Positions 12,122-23,936 of a stretch of DNA of 64,000 bases are shown here, one piece after another (position 1 is the stretch's first letter; each line of letters begins with the position of its first letter). The stretch is from Adineta vaga. Its lineage: Eukaryota > Rotifera. Location of the stretch: NCBI GenBank assembly GCA_021613535.1, contig CP075497.1, positions 496,001-560,000 on the forward strand, written 5' to 3'. A program made the translations under genes and the position numbers. The notes beneath the pieces are model-generated. The model was not told where the DNA came from, did not search any database, and was given only the letters and a program-made list of their open reading frames with translations.

Positions 12122-12406
12122 ACCGTCACACAAAAATTTTGAGCTCTCATTTGAAGTATCAGAAATGAAAGAGCATGTAAAAAAATCGATGAGTTCAAAA
12201 TGTTAACCTTCTCTGGCCAATATTGGAAGAGCGTTGAAAGAAACTTTAAGCGTAACTATTGTTTTACACGGTTTTTTTACGTATTTTGTTTATTGGAAAA
12301 AATCTGGAAACTCGGTCCACTCAATTTCGCGCAAAGAATTGCATAAGATATAAGTAAAAAATAGTTTGAATGTATGCGTGTAACAGAAATAGTTTTGTGT
12401 GACGGT
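12122..12406. mobile_element. 285-bp TIR element (MITE)
   Basis: Bounded by perfect 14-bp inverted repeats: ACCGTCACACAAAA at 12122-12135 and TTTTGTGTGACGGT at 12393-12406. No coding capacity inside. Flanking bases AATG occur near both ends but a clean target duplication cannot be assigned. Confidence 0.65.
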
Positions 12407-12565
12407 AATGATTGAGTCAGTCGTGGACAGTCTCTTGAGAAGAAAAAGTTTCATACTACTGTTTCTCATATTGATGAATTTTTACAGACAACAGAATCCG
12501 ACTCAACCACCTCTTGTTCAATAAATGGCTCACTTGAATCAGTACCATCATGTGCGTTTTAGCAT

Positions 12566-12669
12566 TTGAGGGCGTGGGTGTGAGTGTGGGTGAGGGTGTG
12601 GATGAGGGTGAGGGTAGGCGTGTAATATTCATCACATCTCCACACCCACACCGACAGCCACACCCTCAA
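12566..12669. repeat. G-rich palindrome, copy 1 (104 bp, expanded)
   Basis: TTGAGGGCGTGGGTGTGAG opens the left arm; the right arm closes with CACAGC-like sequence and CACCCTCAA. Left-arm GTG/GGG motifs are internally multiplied. Same family as the copies at 16736, 35245, 38014, 41741, 44433, 44784 and 49424. Confidence 0.75.
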
Positions 12670-13142
12670 TCATTTCCAAACCATCGTCGCTGCAAACCGG
12701 TACATCTATGTGTCGAAGAGATGAATGGTTTTGAAGAGGATCCAATGGTATCATACCAGTAGTATATAAAGTTCCACGGTTTAGTTGTGGTAGTACTTGC
12801 ATATTGAAGCTTCCGAAAATCGAGTGAAAAAAAGCGTAATTTTTTCAATTTTGTCAAGTTAAATATGATAGATTCTACTGTTTCATATTCAATCTCGTGG
12901 AAAGTAAGTGATCGCAGTTCAGTAAATTGTTCCAGACCAAAACGAAAGAATAATGTTGAATATATTGTTGAAATTGAACTTGTATCTTTACAATTCTTTT
13001 TATCGTATTTTAATTGACTTGAAATTTATTGATGATCATATGTTTAATATGACAACACTGATTAATACGTTGTATCATTTGTCAAGATAGACTTTGGAAA
13101 ATATTCATAATAAATTAATTCTTCAATTTTTTTCGAAGGTAC

Positions 13143-13316
13143 GTAGGTAAAGTTAGCACTATATTCGAGTAGTTCTTGTCCGGATTCGCCTGAGAACTTG
13201 TATTGAGTTTTAAAATGGTTGTACTGAACTCAAAATTCAATTTTCTATCAAATGATGTGGTTTTTTCGACGTGAGTCACCGAGAGAAAAAAATTGTCACA
13301 TCCACACACCCTCAAG
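13143..13316. repeat. ~170-bp dispersed repeat, copy A
   Basis: Matches 45002-45170 along its full length (shared blocks GTAGGTAAAGT, GATTCGCCTGAGAACTTG, GTCACCGAGAGAAAAAA). Both copies end in CACCCTCAAG, the terminal arm of the G-rich palindrome family. No coding capacity. Confidence 0.8.
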
Positions 13317-13847
13317 GAAGATCATAAATACATAAATCTACTTCTATAAAGATGATTCATAAGATATATCAGAAAAGTAAACACACTGCAAGACTTGCAT
13401 ACTCTCAGATTTTCAAATAATATATATTCTTTGTTTTTTTTCCTAAGAGTAAAAGCGTGACAATCAAAAAAGTATTTTACAGCTCTTTGTTTCGCTCGAT
13501 AAAATATTCATTAATTATTATTCGTTGATGATTACTTTTGAAAAAAAAAATTTCTATATCATTTTCTATCTGAAGTGTTAATGGAAAAGTTATTTCTATT
13601 GAATATTATTATTTTATTCTGTATTTAACGCACGTTTTTTCAGTTCTTTGTATAATATTTCTTATTTTTACATTTTAAGATCGTATATTTTAATAAGTTG
13701 TTTGTTGATAATAATTCTCTGTTATGATATACGTTTGTTAGAATACTATTGAGTAAAAAGTCGTTCTTTCTTTGTATGATTATATTCCAGATATTCTGAT
13801 CAATAATATTCAAAAGACAAGTTAATTACTTTTGTTTTATCTTGATA
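13317..13847. other. AT-rich intergenic region
   Basis: No gene or repeat recognised; upstream region of the truncated membrane gene. Confidence 0.4.
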
Positions 13848-15024
13848 ATGAATGTCAGAAACCTATTTAATTGGTTTCGTGAATATATTTATCATTATAA
13901 TCTTTTTATACCGGAAGAAAATGATTACAATGATGATGAAAATAATACAACAACAACAATTCTTAGACATCAAATATATGCTACTCGATTGTATGTTCCT
14001 CTTCTCATCAGTAAGTATAACATGATTTATCTTTCTTTCTTTCTTAATTTTTATTGATTATTTGTAGTAACCGTATATATTCTTACATTTATTGTTGTGA
14101 TTATTCCACCACGACAAGAGATATCTGTATCAAATACAACAGAATCATTATTCGATCAACTTTATCATGAACATAGTGAAACACTTTCTTGTTCATGTTC
14201 ATCAATTAATATACCATATAAAAGTTTTGTTACAAATACAATTTCATTTCATCCAATATGTTCAAGTATTTTTGTAAGTCAAGAATGGATTGAAGCACTT
14301 TATTCACCATATGCGAGTGCATTTTTAGTAATGGATTTTAGAAAAATGGCGAGTTCACAAGTCAGTAAATCTTTTGTCTTATAGAAACATATTAATTTCT
14401 CATTCGCATTCCAACATCCTCATACAATTTTAGTTTGAGTTTCTTGCTGCATTTTGTTTGATTTCTCGAGAAAGAGTATCTCAACTTCTGGCTGATATGG
14501 ATAATGAACAACTCGTGAGCTCTGAATTCTTACGAAAAACAGAAGTACAATCTCGTATCATGGTTGATATTGATATTATCAAGGCAAATGCAGCTACTGA
14601 AGACACTATAACACTGCGTCTTCTTCAAATAGCAACTCAACAAAATTCACTAATCTCTGCTCTTCAAACCAATATATTTGTTGCAGTATACACAGAGCTT
14701 GGAAGATTCAATTCGGTATATCCTTCCTATACTTTCTACAAAGATGACAATCTTAATGCAATCGATCAATCATTAATTTTGAATTGCTATGCAAAAGCTT
14801 CTATTACTCCAGCTGGATTCTACTTATATACACCATTTGACAGTGCTATCAATCATATGAATTGGCCTTTTGATCCTCCAAACTTTGAACCAATAGCATC
14901 TGCAATAGTCGATGGATTCTTTGGTCGATGTAATGTAATTGATTCTATACTCGCAAGTACATTGAATTGCTTATATAATATTAATATATATATATTATCT
15001 TCATTAGATATGAATTTGATTTGA
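13848..15024 (+). pseudogene. truncated two-TM Cys-rich membrane protein (same family as the gene at 57952-64000)
   Basis: Predicted exons are 13848-14010, 14068-14360 and 14434 to about 15024. The first two have the same junction phases as the first module of the minus-strand gene near 63.9 kb, and exon 2 has exactly the same length (293 nt). Start ATG 13848 gives a short cytoplasmic segment, then TM1 split by the first intron (LYVPLLI / TVYILTFIVVII), then the ectodomain with family signatures LSCSCSSINIPYKSF and FHPICSSIFVSQEWI. After CLYNI at about 14980 the sequence runs into an AT dinucleotide tract and a foreign tail, so the second half of the ectodomain and TM2 are missing. Probably a truncated, dead copy. 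The family's function is unknown. Confidence 0.7.
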
Positions 15025-15084
15025 TTCTTAAGCCAAAAACTTGATCGAATGTCAAATGTAAATTGATTTAATTGTAAAATTTGA

Positions 15085-16029
15085 TTAAGAATATTTCTTA
15101 TGTAACAATGGAATAACTAATTCATCATAGGCATTTGAATCTTGATTGCAATATAATGAAAAACATTCTAAGTTAGGTAAGATTTCCTAGAAAAACAATT
15201 TCATTTAAATCAATGAGATATTAATAAAAACTAATCTACCATTTTACTGATTATTTCATGTCGAAAATGACGAATGGAAGAGATATTAACATAGAATATT
15301 CGAAGTTGAGGTAAACGTCCCCCATCAAGTAGATAAAGACAATCGAAGAAAGATTAGACATTAACATGTAATTCTACAAGATTTGGACAATTAATATTTG
15401 GAGATAAAGTCTTAAATGATAAATATTGAGTAAAATTTGAAAATGATTTGAAATTTAAATACTTTAGATTGATAAACATAGTAAAGATATTTGTAAATAT
15501 AATCGTGTTTTCATTTTCTGTTGAAAGTCCTCTCTCATTTGTACGAGTATAAATAGAAAGTGATGTTATTTGATTTTGAAGTAAATCTGTCAAATTAGTT
15601 TTGTCTAAATACATAAATGTGAAATAATGAGAATTAAATTAGAATATCACACCAGTAAACAAATGTTTTTCTTTTTCTTTTTCAAGATTAAATAAGCCAA
15701 GTCTATAAAGATTAGAATAATTTCTAGAAAAGAATACGTTCTATACTTGATGATTCAACGTCGAACCATTGAATTTTATGATGAATCGAAAGTAAAATTT
15801 GTGAAATGAAACGATCAAGTATTGTAATCGATAATGGATAAATAGAATTATCGGAGAAACGTTTCATCAATATTAAATGATTTGTAAAAGCTGAATCATA
15901 TACAAATGTATTAAGCCTTTTATTAATATTTATCAAAGAAAAAAGTATTTCATCATTAGACAAATTTTTGAAAATGATCACAAGAATTTCAATATCAAGA
16001 AACAAATCGAGAATCGAAGTTTTGTGCAT
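15085..16029 (-). pseudogene. F-box / leucine-rich protein, frameshifted
   Basis: Reads from ATG 16029 into an F-box-like segment (DIEILVIIFKNLSNDEILFS ... NKRLNTFVYDSAF) of the type very abundant in bdelloids; F-box proteins recruit substrates to SCF ubiquitin ligases. After SSIERI (about 15730) the family continues as FSRNYSNLYRLGLFNLEKE in another frame. A short intron follows (about 15602-15655), then more leucine-rich sequence to HVNV, an in-frame TAA near 15352, further family sequence (LLDGGRLPQLRIFYVNIS) and a last exon (PNLECFSLY ... LLHKKYS) ending at TAA 15085-15087. The frameshift and the stop mark it as a pseudogene. Confidence 0.65.
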
Positions 16030-16735
16030 AAAACCAGGTTCTTTTGTGAACAGTTTATGATTTTTTATTTTCAGTTTGTTTTCTTCCAACTGCTTTTTCC
16101 AAAATTTCGCCAGTATTATCAACGCATTTTGTCTATTATAAATAACAATCAATATTTATTCGAATACATCAATTCATATAAAAAAAAACTCAAAATAAAA
16201 CATAGATTTAGTATACTCATGTGCTCTCATAATTGATTGTTGTCCCAGTTAAATACAGCTAAAGCTAAATCTTTCGGCCAAAAAAAGTAGGAGAGAATAT
16301 TGAGCATGTTTTCTAGTTATCTATAAATAATTGATTTTTATGCAATCTTTCTTTAAAATATCATTCTATATATATTTAGGATTGATTTCTTATTAATCTA
16401 CGAACAGGGGAGCAGTGAAGAGTGTGTTCATCATGTAACTTCATCTTCTACTCCATAGTTTTCAAAATGTAAGTTATGAAAATAATAGTAGTGTCAAACT
16501 CGAAAGTTGAATTCAACTATCCAAACTATTCAGATATCGCATTTAATGAAAATTCTCGTAAAAAAAATCGACTCTACATAACCACTAAAATCCTCCATAT
16601 TTTTGTACACCGCCGCACCCTCAATCTGCTTCAACGCTATCTGTCGACTCCGCCCTAAAGACTTGAAACAGTTAACACAACTGAACGAATTATCATAGAT
16701 GAATAGTTGAATTCAACTTTCAAGTATTACATATA
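16030..16735. other. intergenic, no gene recognised
   Basis: Nothing convincing on either strand. A weak CACCCTCAA half-arm of the palindrome family lies at about 16615-16625. Confidence 0.4.
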
Positions 16736-16794
16736 TGTTTGGGTGGGTGTAGGCACTACATCTATCTAACACCCTCATCAACACCCACCCTGAA
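16736..16794. repeat. G-rich palindrome, copy 2
   Basis: Left arm TTTGGGTGGGTGTAGG and right arm ACACCCACCCTGAAG flank a loop containing ACATCTATCTAACACCC. The same loop wording (CATTACATCTATCTAATAC) recurs in the copy at 44784, which supports common descent rather than chance low complexity. Confidence 0.7.
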
Positions 16795-17018
16795 GTACTT
16801 CTTTGGCTGAGATTTTATTATTTAATACGAACAAGGATGAGAGCGTGCATTTCGAATGTAACAATTGAATAGAGAATACAAAGTTCCCGTATTTCGTTTG
16901 AATAAATGAGTAAAAACTGATCACACATCGAATGATTTACAAAAAAAAGTAAAACGATATTTTAGGGTGAGAGTGTCTCTTCATCCATATTAACCCATGC
17001 TCTTGATTTAAAAATGTA

Positions 17019-19111
17019 TCAGCAACTGATTACTTCTGTTGTTTTGATTAAATAGTTTAATTCATCTGCATTCAATCTCTGTGCAGATTCCAGTGTATTT
17101 CTCACTTTTGCATGATACCAATTCAACCAATCCAATTGAGTTTTAGTTAGCATTTCACATACAATTAGATTACGATCGAATGGTACGAATGTTAGTGGTT
17201 CAAAGTGAAGAAATTGAGTCATTGAATTAAAATAATTGTCTTCTAATGTATAATTCTGAACCATAATATGTGTTTCAAGACGAATACCAAATGAATCTGG
17301 TAAATAGAAGCCTGGCTCATCGGAAAACACCATTCCATGTGCTAATGGTATGTCAAGAGAACTATATCCCATTCCAATAAATGAAGGACCTTCGTGAATA
17401 GAAAGAAAATGGCCAATACCATGACCAGTACTATGAGCATAATCCATAAAATTTTTATAAAGAGATTGCCGAGCTAGAATATCAAGTTGTCGACCATAAG
17501 TTCCAACAGGAAAAACAGCATCGGCTAAATCAATACAACCTTGTAAAACGAGTGTATATGCTTTTCTTTCTTCCATAGTCGATGTTCCAAATATATGCGT
17601 TCGAGTAACATCTGTCGTTCCATCTAAATATTGTGCACCCGCATCTAGTAGATATATTTGATCTTTCGTTATTCGAGCTGCTATTGTAGCATTGGGCTCA
17701 AAATGAATTACCGCAGCATGAGCACCGACTGCTGAAATAGTGGAAAAACTAATTCCTTTGAAATAATCTTCTTGTGATTGATAAAATTCTAATCGTTCTG
17801 CTGCTTGTGTTTCGTTGACTCGATGATCATTCATAACCTCATTTTCTAGCCAGGCCAAATGTCGTACACGTGCAATACTATCGCGAATACTGGAATCACG
17901 CATACCTTTTTGTTCAATCGAATTTTTGATGGCTTTTGTGCGTTGCACCGGTGAACCTATAGGTAAATATATCTAACATGATATAGGTATTCAATGATGT
18001 GTTAAATACCTGCAATGAATCTCTTGTTCACAGGAATATTATTCAGAATAGATTGTGATACAGATCGAGTGATCCATATTTTGTTGATATTGCTATTGTT
18101 AGCTATTACATTTAGATCAGATAAAAATTCTCCATAAGATCGAATGGTGACATTCTTCAACTGTGTTTTTGCCTCGATCGTCAATTGAGATTCATTCATC
18201 CAGAGATGAGTTGTTTGATTAGCATATACAAATGCATAAGCCTATATAGAATACATTCTCAATCGAATCAATAAAAGTAATCTGTCACTTTATACTTGAA
18301 AGAATGGACTATATGAGATGTCAGAACCACGTACATTGAATAGCCATGCAATTTCATCGAGTGCTATTATCAAAAGACCATCCATAGATTCAGCCTTGAT
18401 TAAACCAGCAATGATTTCTACTTTATTTTCCCAAGTAATACCAGCAAACTTTATATCATGAACATAAACTGGATTGCTTTGAGTCATTAATCGAATTTGA
18501 TCGATTAATTCATCCATCCCAATGAATGAGACATCGTTTAAAGTTACACTATATTTCAGCGATGATAAAAGATTAGATGAGATAAATTGAGCAGCAAAAC
18601 CAACTTTATTATAGATTGACATAGTTTTCAATTTCTTTGAAATCCAATCACTAACCGTCGGAACATCAGGTTCACCTAGTGCCATAAGAAGCCAATTAGC
18701 ACAATCGAGTTCGTTTTTGGCTTGTATCCAATATTGACGATCAATCCATAATACAGCTTGATCCAATGTAACAACAATAGTATCGATTGGACCAACAAAT
18801 CCAGTTATCCATGCTTGCCGTGTGTCATACTCTTGGATATATTCATCTTCTGAGGAAACAATATATGCATACAATCCAAGATTTTTCATTTGAGCTCGTA
18901 GATGTGATAATTTTTCTGTTGTATTACTTTGAGAACGTTTAATCGCACAATTATAATTCATATTTTGAGAATTTATCGATTGAAAACTACCAGTAAGAAG
19001 AATAAAACTGATTATTAGAATTCTTATCATCCTCGTAAGTTTGTCTATTAACATGCAACGACTGTCGATGAATTGGTTTTTTGCATCGCTCTTTACTTTT
19101 TCTTTTGTCAT
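17019..19111 (-). CDS. secreted Xaa-Pro aminopeptidase (aminopeptidase P, M24B)
   Basis: Three exons: 19111-18296, 18241-18010 and 17956-17019, with phase 0 and phase 1 introns of about 53-54 nt. The family removes the N-terminal residue from peptides with proline in second place, using two metal ions. The creatinase-like N-terminal domain is in exons 1-2 and the pita-bread catalytic domain in exon 3. The metal ligands are visible: two Asp in LDAGAQYLDGTTDVTRTH, His in STGHGIGHFLSIHEGP, Glu in FSDEPGFYLPDSFGIRLE (both Glu residues). A signal-peptide-like start begins at the internal Met, ATG 19030 (MIRILIISFILLTGSFQS), so the true start is 19030 or 19054 rather than 19111; this points to secretion, as in the animal XPNPEP2 branch. 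No lesion seen. Length about 650 residues is normal for the family. Confidence 0.9.
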
Positions 19112-19474
19112 AAAATAAAGATTGTAAGTTATAAACGATAGAATTGAATAAGTTTTATTCTCATACCAACAATATAAAGTTTTATTTTAACTATAAAGAA
19201 CGAAACAGTAACTCATTGTTCTTGCTACATATAAGATTTTATTTAAATGTATTTTGTAAATAAATCTTCAGGATTCAATTAGTAAATGTCATATATATTT
19301 AAAAACTGATAAAGACTTTTTGATTATTTTAAGTATTTTTTCAGTAAGATCTTATCAACGCTATTTACTCTATTATGTCTTTCTTCTATTCTGTTTGTTT
19401 CTTGTCATCATAGTATTATTCAAATCAATATTAACCGTACAAAAGCAATTTGTTTTAAAAAGTATCATAATTTG

Positions 19475-22032
19475 ATGTCAAACAAAATAATTTTATCACT
19501 TCATACATTACCCATCGAATTAGTTTATCGAATATTAGATAATCTTATTCTATTGGATATACTTCTATCGATATATAATGTTTGTATTCGACTTAATTCC
19601 ATTATTGATACGTATCATCGATATAAAGTAATTCAATGATTAGATTTTAAAAATATTTTCTCTAACATTTAATTATTGTTTAGACATTCACGAAACTTCA
19701 TGTCAATTTTCCATGGAATAACAAGTTTACATCAGAACGTATTTTACACATATTAGCGAATAACAGAGTAAGAAAATCATATCTGATCGTAAAAGTTATA
19801 TGCTCATGAATATCTTTTTTTCTTACAGACAATTACTAATTTTATCTATAGTTACGACATAATGAATGTTAAAGAAGCAAAACATCTAGCTTATGCATTG
19901 AAGAATAATATTGTAAAAGAAATATTTTTTCACTGATAATGAAATTCTTGTCTTCGCACATAGACTCTCATCTCATTCAATCTTAATATTGGGGAGTACG
20001 GCAGTGATGTACTATATCATCTGAAAGATGGATTGCAGCATAACAAAGTAATAGATAAAAACTTATTTTTATTGTCTTAAAATTTATCATTATCTTATGA
20101 TTACAGACACTGACTACATTTGAACTTTATTACAGAAATATGGGTTCAATAGAGACACGGAATCTTATTGAAGCATTACAAGATAATATGGTGAGATAAA
20201 TATCTGTTCATATAACCCCTCTATCATTATGAGACGACTCTTGAATATATAGACATTAACCACATTAGGTCTTGTGGGTAATAAGATTGATAGTGAAGGA
20301 GCACGATATTTGGCTAAAGCATTACAAAACAATACTGTAAGCAACAATGAAAACTTTTTTTTCGATTAATTCGTCAGATTGTTGAAATCTAGACACTTGA
20401 AACTCTTCTTTTGCAAACGAATCATATAGGTGATGATGGGTTACAACATCTTTCACATCTGTTACAGAAAAATACAGTAAACTTATGTTCTTCTCATATA
20501 ATATAAATATTAACATTAACATATCCTTCAATACAGTCAATTACTACTCTCAATCTGTACAATAATAAAATTACAGATATTGGTGTACAATATTTAACTC
20601 GAACATTATTAACAAATACGGTAGAATAATTCTATTTAATTCAATAATAATAAAATGATCTTTATGTTTTTCTTACAGACGCTAACCACACTCACTCTTT
20701 ATTTCAAAAATATTGGAAATAATGGAATAAAATACATAGGAGAACTATTGTCGAAAAATAAGGTAAGCAATTTCTAGTGTTAAATGAATGTAAAATCACC
20801 ATTTTTTGATCAATTTAGACACTCACTACGCTTCATCTTTATATTTACGATGACAACAACGAAACTTTACAATATTTGACTCAAGCATTATATAATAACA
20901 CGGTTAGAAAAGTTTTTACTAATCTATTATGAAACATAATGTCACCTTTTCATACAGACATTAATCACACTCAAACTTTCTGGAAAGAAAATTGACGCTC
21001 AAAGTGCACAAGATTTAGCTGAAGCAATAGAGAATAACTCAGTAAAATATTTCTTTAGTTTAATCAATGATTTGAAGAATTTTTATTTTTCAATGTAGTC
21101 ATTGAATACTCTTGAACTATATGGTAATGATATTGACGTCGAGGTAGTAAAATATTTAAGTGCAGCATTAAGAATCAATAAGGTGAGAAAATATTCGTTT
21201 CTCTTACATGTCAACGTCATTTAATAATTGAGTATAGACACTCACTAAACTCAGTTTACATAACAGTCATATTGGTTGCGATGGAATAGGATATATTGGA
21301 AAAGTATTGGAAAATAATACGGTAAAAATAATATCAATTTTCTTTCAACGATTGGTAACTTATTTTAGTTTTTATATATAGACACTTCTAACTCTTGATC
21401 TTCGTTGGAATTCAATTGATGACGAAAGTGTAAAGTTTCTTTCACAAGCACTTCAGAAAAATAAAGTAAAAAACATATCCTTTTCCTATATGACAAGCAA
21501 TCTAACTTATTTTATTGAAAATAGACATTAATCACACTCGATCTATCTCATAATAGTTTTACTAACGTCGGTCTAGAACATCTAGTAGATGCATTGTTGA
21601 AGAATAAAGTATGTAAACATATACTATCTATTTTATATTAATAAATAGATCATTGTGTGTCAATACAGATACTTACAACATTTCATCTTGGAGCGAATAA
21701 AATTGATGAGAAAGGAGTTCAGCTCTTGGCCAACGTTATAAAGAATAATACAGTAGAATATTTTAATCATTTTAGAATTACAAATATATAAGTATGTTTT
21801 GATTTAGACATTAACAGAACTCGATCTATTTTGGATCTAGATCGACAATAAAGGAGCACATCATCTGGCCGTAGCATTGTAATATAATTCGGTGAGTAAA
21901 CTTCTCTATTTTCTTTAGTAAATTTGAATCATTGATTATATTTTAATATAGACTCTAAAGACACTTTTCTTTCAAGAACATAAGATCACAGATGAAATGC
22001 CACTGTATTTATATGATCTAATGAATCAATAA
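19475..22032 (+). pseudogene. F-box / LRR (RNase-inhibitor type) gene, one 84-nt exon per repeat, two stops in exon 17
   Basis: Exon 1 (19475-19627) encodes an F-box (LPIELVYRILDNLILLDILL). Then come 17 exons (19684-19767, 19829-19912, ... to 22032), each almost exactly 84 nt, phase 0 on both sides, and encoding one 28-residue leucine-rich repeat of the ribonuclease-inhibitor/NOD3 type (pattern TLTTL.L..N.I.D.G...L...L..NT). Introns are about 50-65 nt. The second-last repeat (exon from 21808) contains TAG at 21838-21840 and TAA at 21880-21882; the last repeat (TLKTLFFQEHKITDEM) then reads to TAA 22030-22032. So the gene is either a recent pseudogene, ends early after 15 repeats, or skips that exon, which would keep the frame. 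It would act as a substrate receptor of an SCF-type ligase or as a protein-binding scaffold. Confidence 0.75.
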
Positions 22033-22550
22033 TAATGTATGAGGTGTAGGTGAAGAAAGTATACCCACCCTTTTAATGTCAGTACCAATTGGTAAATCTG
22101 ATTTTAGTCGATAAATTAAATTTATTATTTTACTTTCTCTTCTGATATTATCAATTCCGTGTAGTTTCTTTTAACTCTATCATTTGATTTTTAATAGAAA
22201 CAATCAAGAAGCTTTACATAATCATGTAATGATTAATATTATTCTCACATAGTCTTATAACTATTTTATCCTTTTGTTTGAGAATAGTTTTGATTATAAT
22301 CTAATAATTTGTGATGAAACATATTTACACAATAAGTCAACAGAAAACATCATAAAATGTTTTTCTATTTATTTTACTTTATAGTTGTTTATTAGAAATA
22401 TTTAATCTCTATTAAAAATTATCTTGTAAACACCAAATACAGTTTGTATCAATGAAAAAATTAAAAACGATTTACACGTTATTTTAGTGTTTATAGTTCG
22501 ATTATAAATTTTGATTTGTGTTAATAAATCGTATCAGTTGAAAGACAAAT
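22033..22550. other. AT-rich intergenic region between convergent genes
   Basis: No gene or repeat recognised. Confidence 0.45.
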
Positions 22551-23191
22551 TTAATTATAAGTATCTATTTTAAAAAGAATAATTAAAATATGTAAAATAG
22601 ATTGAGAAAAAGAATGACAAACCATTATAAGCGATAAATGAAACCAGACATTTATCAAATAACCTGCGTATAAATATATTAACCAAGATAAATTTTTATG
22701 AAGTGAAGTAAACGATCGAAAACGAATGTATTGATAGATAATAACAATGATTGGAGCAATACTCACCAAAATAATACCCATCCAAGCGAACTAAATAATA
22801 ATAAATGAAATATTATCATTAATAAATAATTGTTTATATTGAATTAACCTACCAGACGTAAACCTATTCGATGAAATTTATATGTAACAAGAAGTCCAAA
22901 GCCATTGTATAAAAATAAAATAATGGACTCGATAATTTGAAACTCTTCTTCTCCTTGAAAAAATTCATCTCGAGTTGTTAAACCAGCAAGACCTGTTATG
23001 AAAAGAAGTAAAGAAAATCCCTTGAAAGTAAAATAAATTATTATAAATCTTTTGTTATTAAATAAACTCACTAAATTAACCCAAAGTAAAATGATAAGTA
23101 ATTGATAAATGAATTTGATTGAAGATTGACCAGTAGAAATCTCATTGCCAATTACTCGATTTAATCGATTAGAATTTAAAAGATACTGCAT
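22551..23191 (-). CDS. small multi-pass membrane protein, function unknown
   Basis: Two exons, 23191-22853 and 22790-22551, joined by a 62-nt phase-0 intron (donor CTG/GTAGGT, acceptor TATTATTTAG), giving about 192 residues. Hydrophobic segments: YQLLIILLWVNLVSL, IIIYFTFKGFSLLLFITG, SIILFLYNGFGLLVTY, MGIILVSIAPIIVIIYQY, LIYLYAGYLINVWFHLS and a possible sixth near the C-terminus, so 5-6 membrane passes with a short cytoplasmic start. I do not recognise the family. The clean intron and uninterrupted frame suggest a real gene. Confidence 0.6.
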
Positions 23192-23936
23192 CTCAATCGT
23201 CTTTTCTCTCTCTCAAGTTAATCAAATCATAACGATTAAATACGATCATCACAAAATCGAATTAGATAAGAAATTCATAAGTATCGATTACTCTCTTATT
23301 AATTAAAATGATAAGATTTTGTTATATTTTTTTTCTTTTCTTAATTTGAAAGTCAAGATACAAATGAGTTAGAGCTCTGCATGAGATTAGAAATGTTTGT
23401 TTCATTCCATGACTTTGTATATTAGTCAACTATCTATTTAAGAATAAATTCTTCTGCTGATCATTAGTGCTAGTAATATAGTACTGTGAGTGGGTGATTG
23501 AAGAAGAGCGAGGAAAGTAAGAGATTCATATCTTAAGAATCGTTAAGATTGCGAGAGTTTGCAGTTTCCTATTGTAACTAATTCAACCTGAAGAATATTT
23601 CCAAGAAGAGTTTTTTTGTCGGAATGATTCAAATTACATACGCGTGTGAGCTTTGTGTAGAAATCTACTCATCGAAATTGAATGTATGAAACGAAAAAAA
23701 AAGATTTAATTAGTCAAATAAATAAATGCAGCAGATGTTTTATAAAATCCAATAAAACTAATAAGAAAAAATGTCCATAGAAGAATTAAAGATATTATCA
23801 TAATTTAGAGAATACTTTCTATTCCGCAATGTTGGTCATTCCGGGTGATTCCTGGTAATGCAGGAATTCCCACATGGAATCACATCCACACTCAAAGATC
23901 AATTAGAATAACCAAAATGATTTGTATTATTTTATT
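23192..23936. other. intergenic, no gene recognised
   Basis: No supported gene. GGAATCACC-like and GGAATTCCC short inverted motifs at 23835-23885 are suggestive of a small repeat end but could not be paired. Confidence 0.35.

Noticed and set aside
12550-12762. Gly/Val-rich open frame over the first palindrome
   Set aside because: Its composition is produced by the GTG repeats; no start context or domain.
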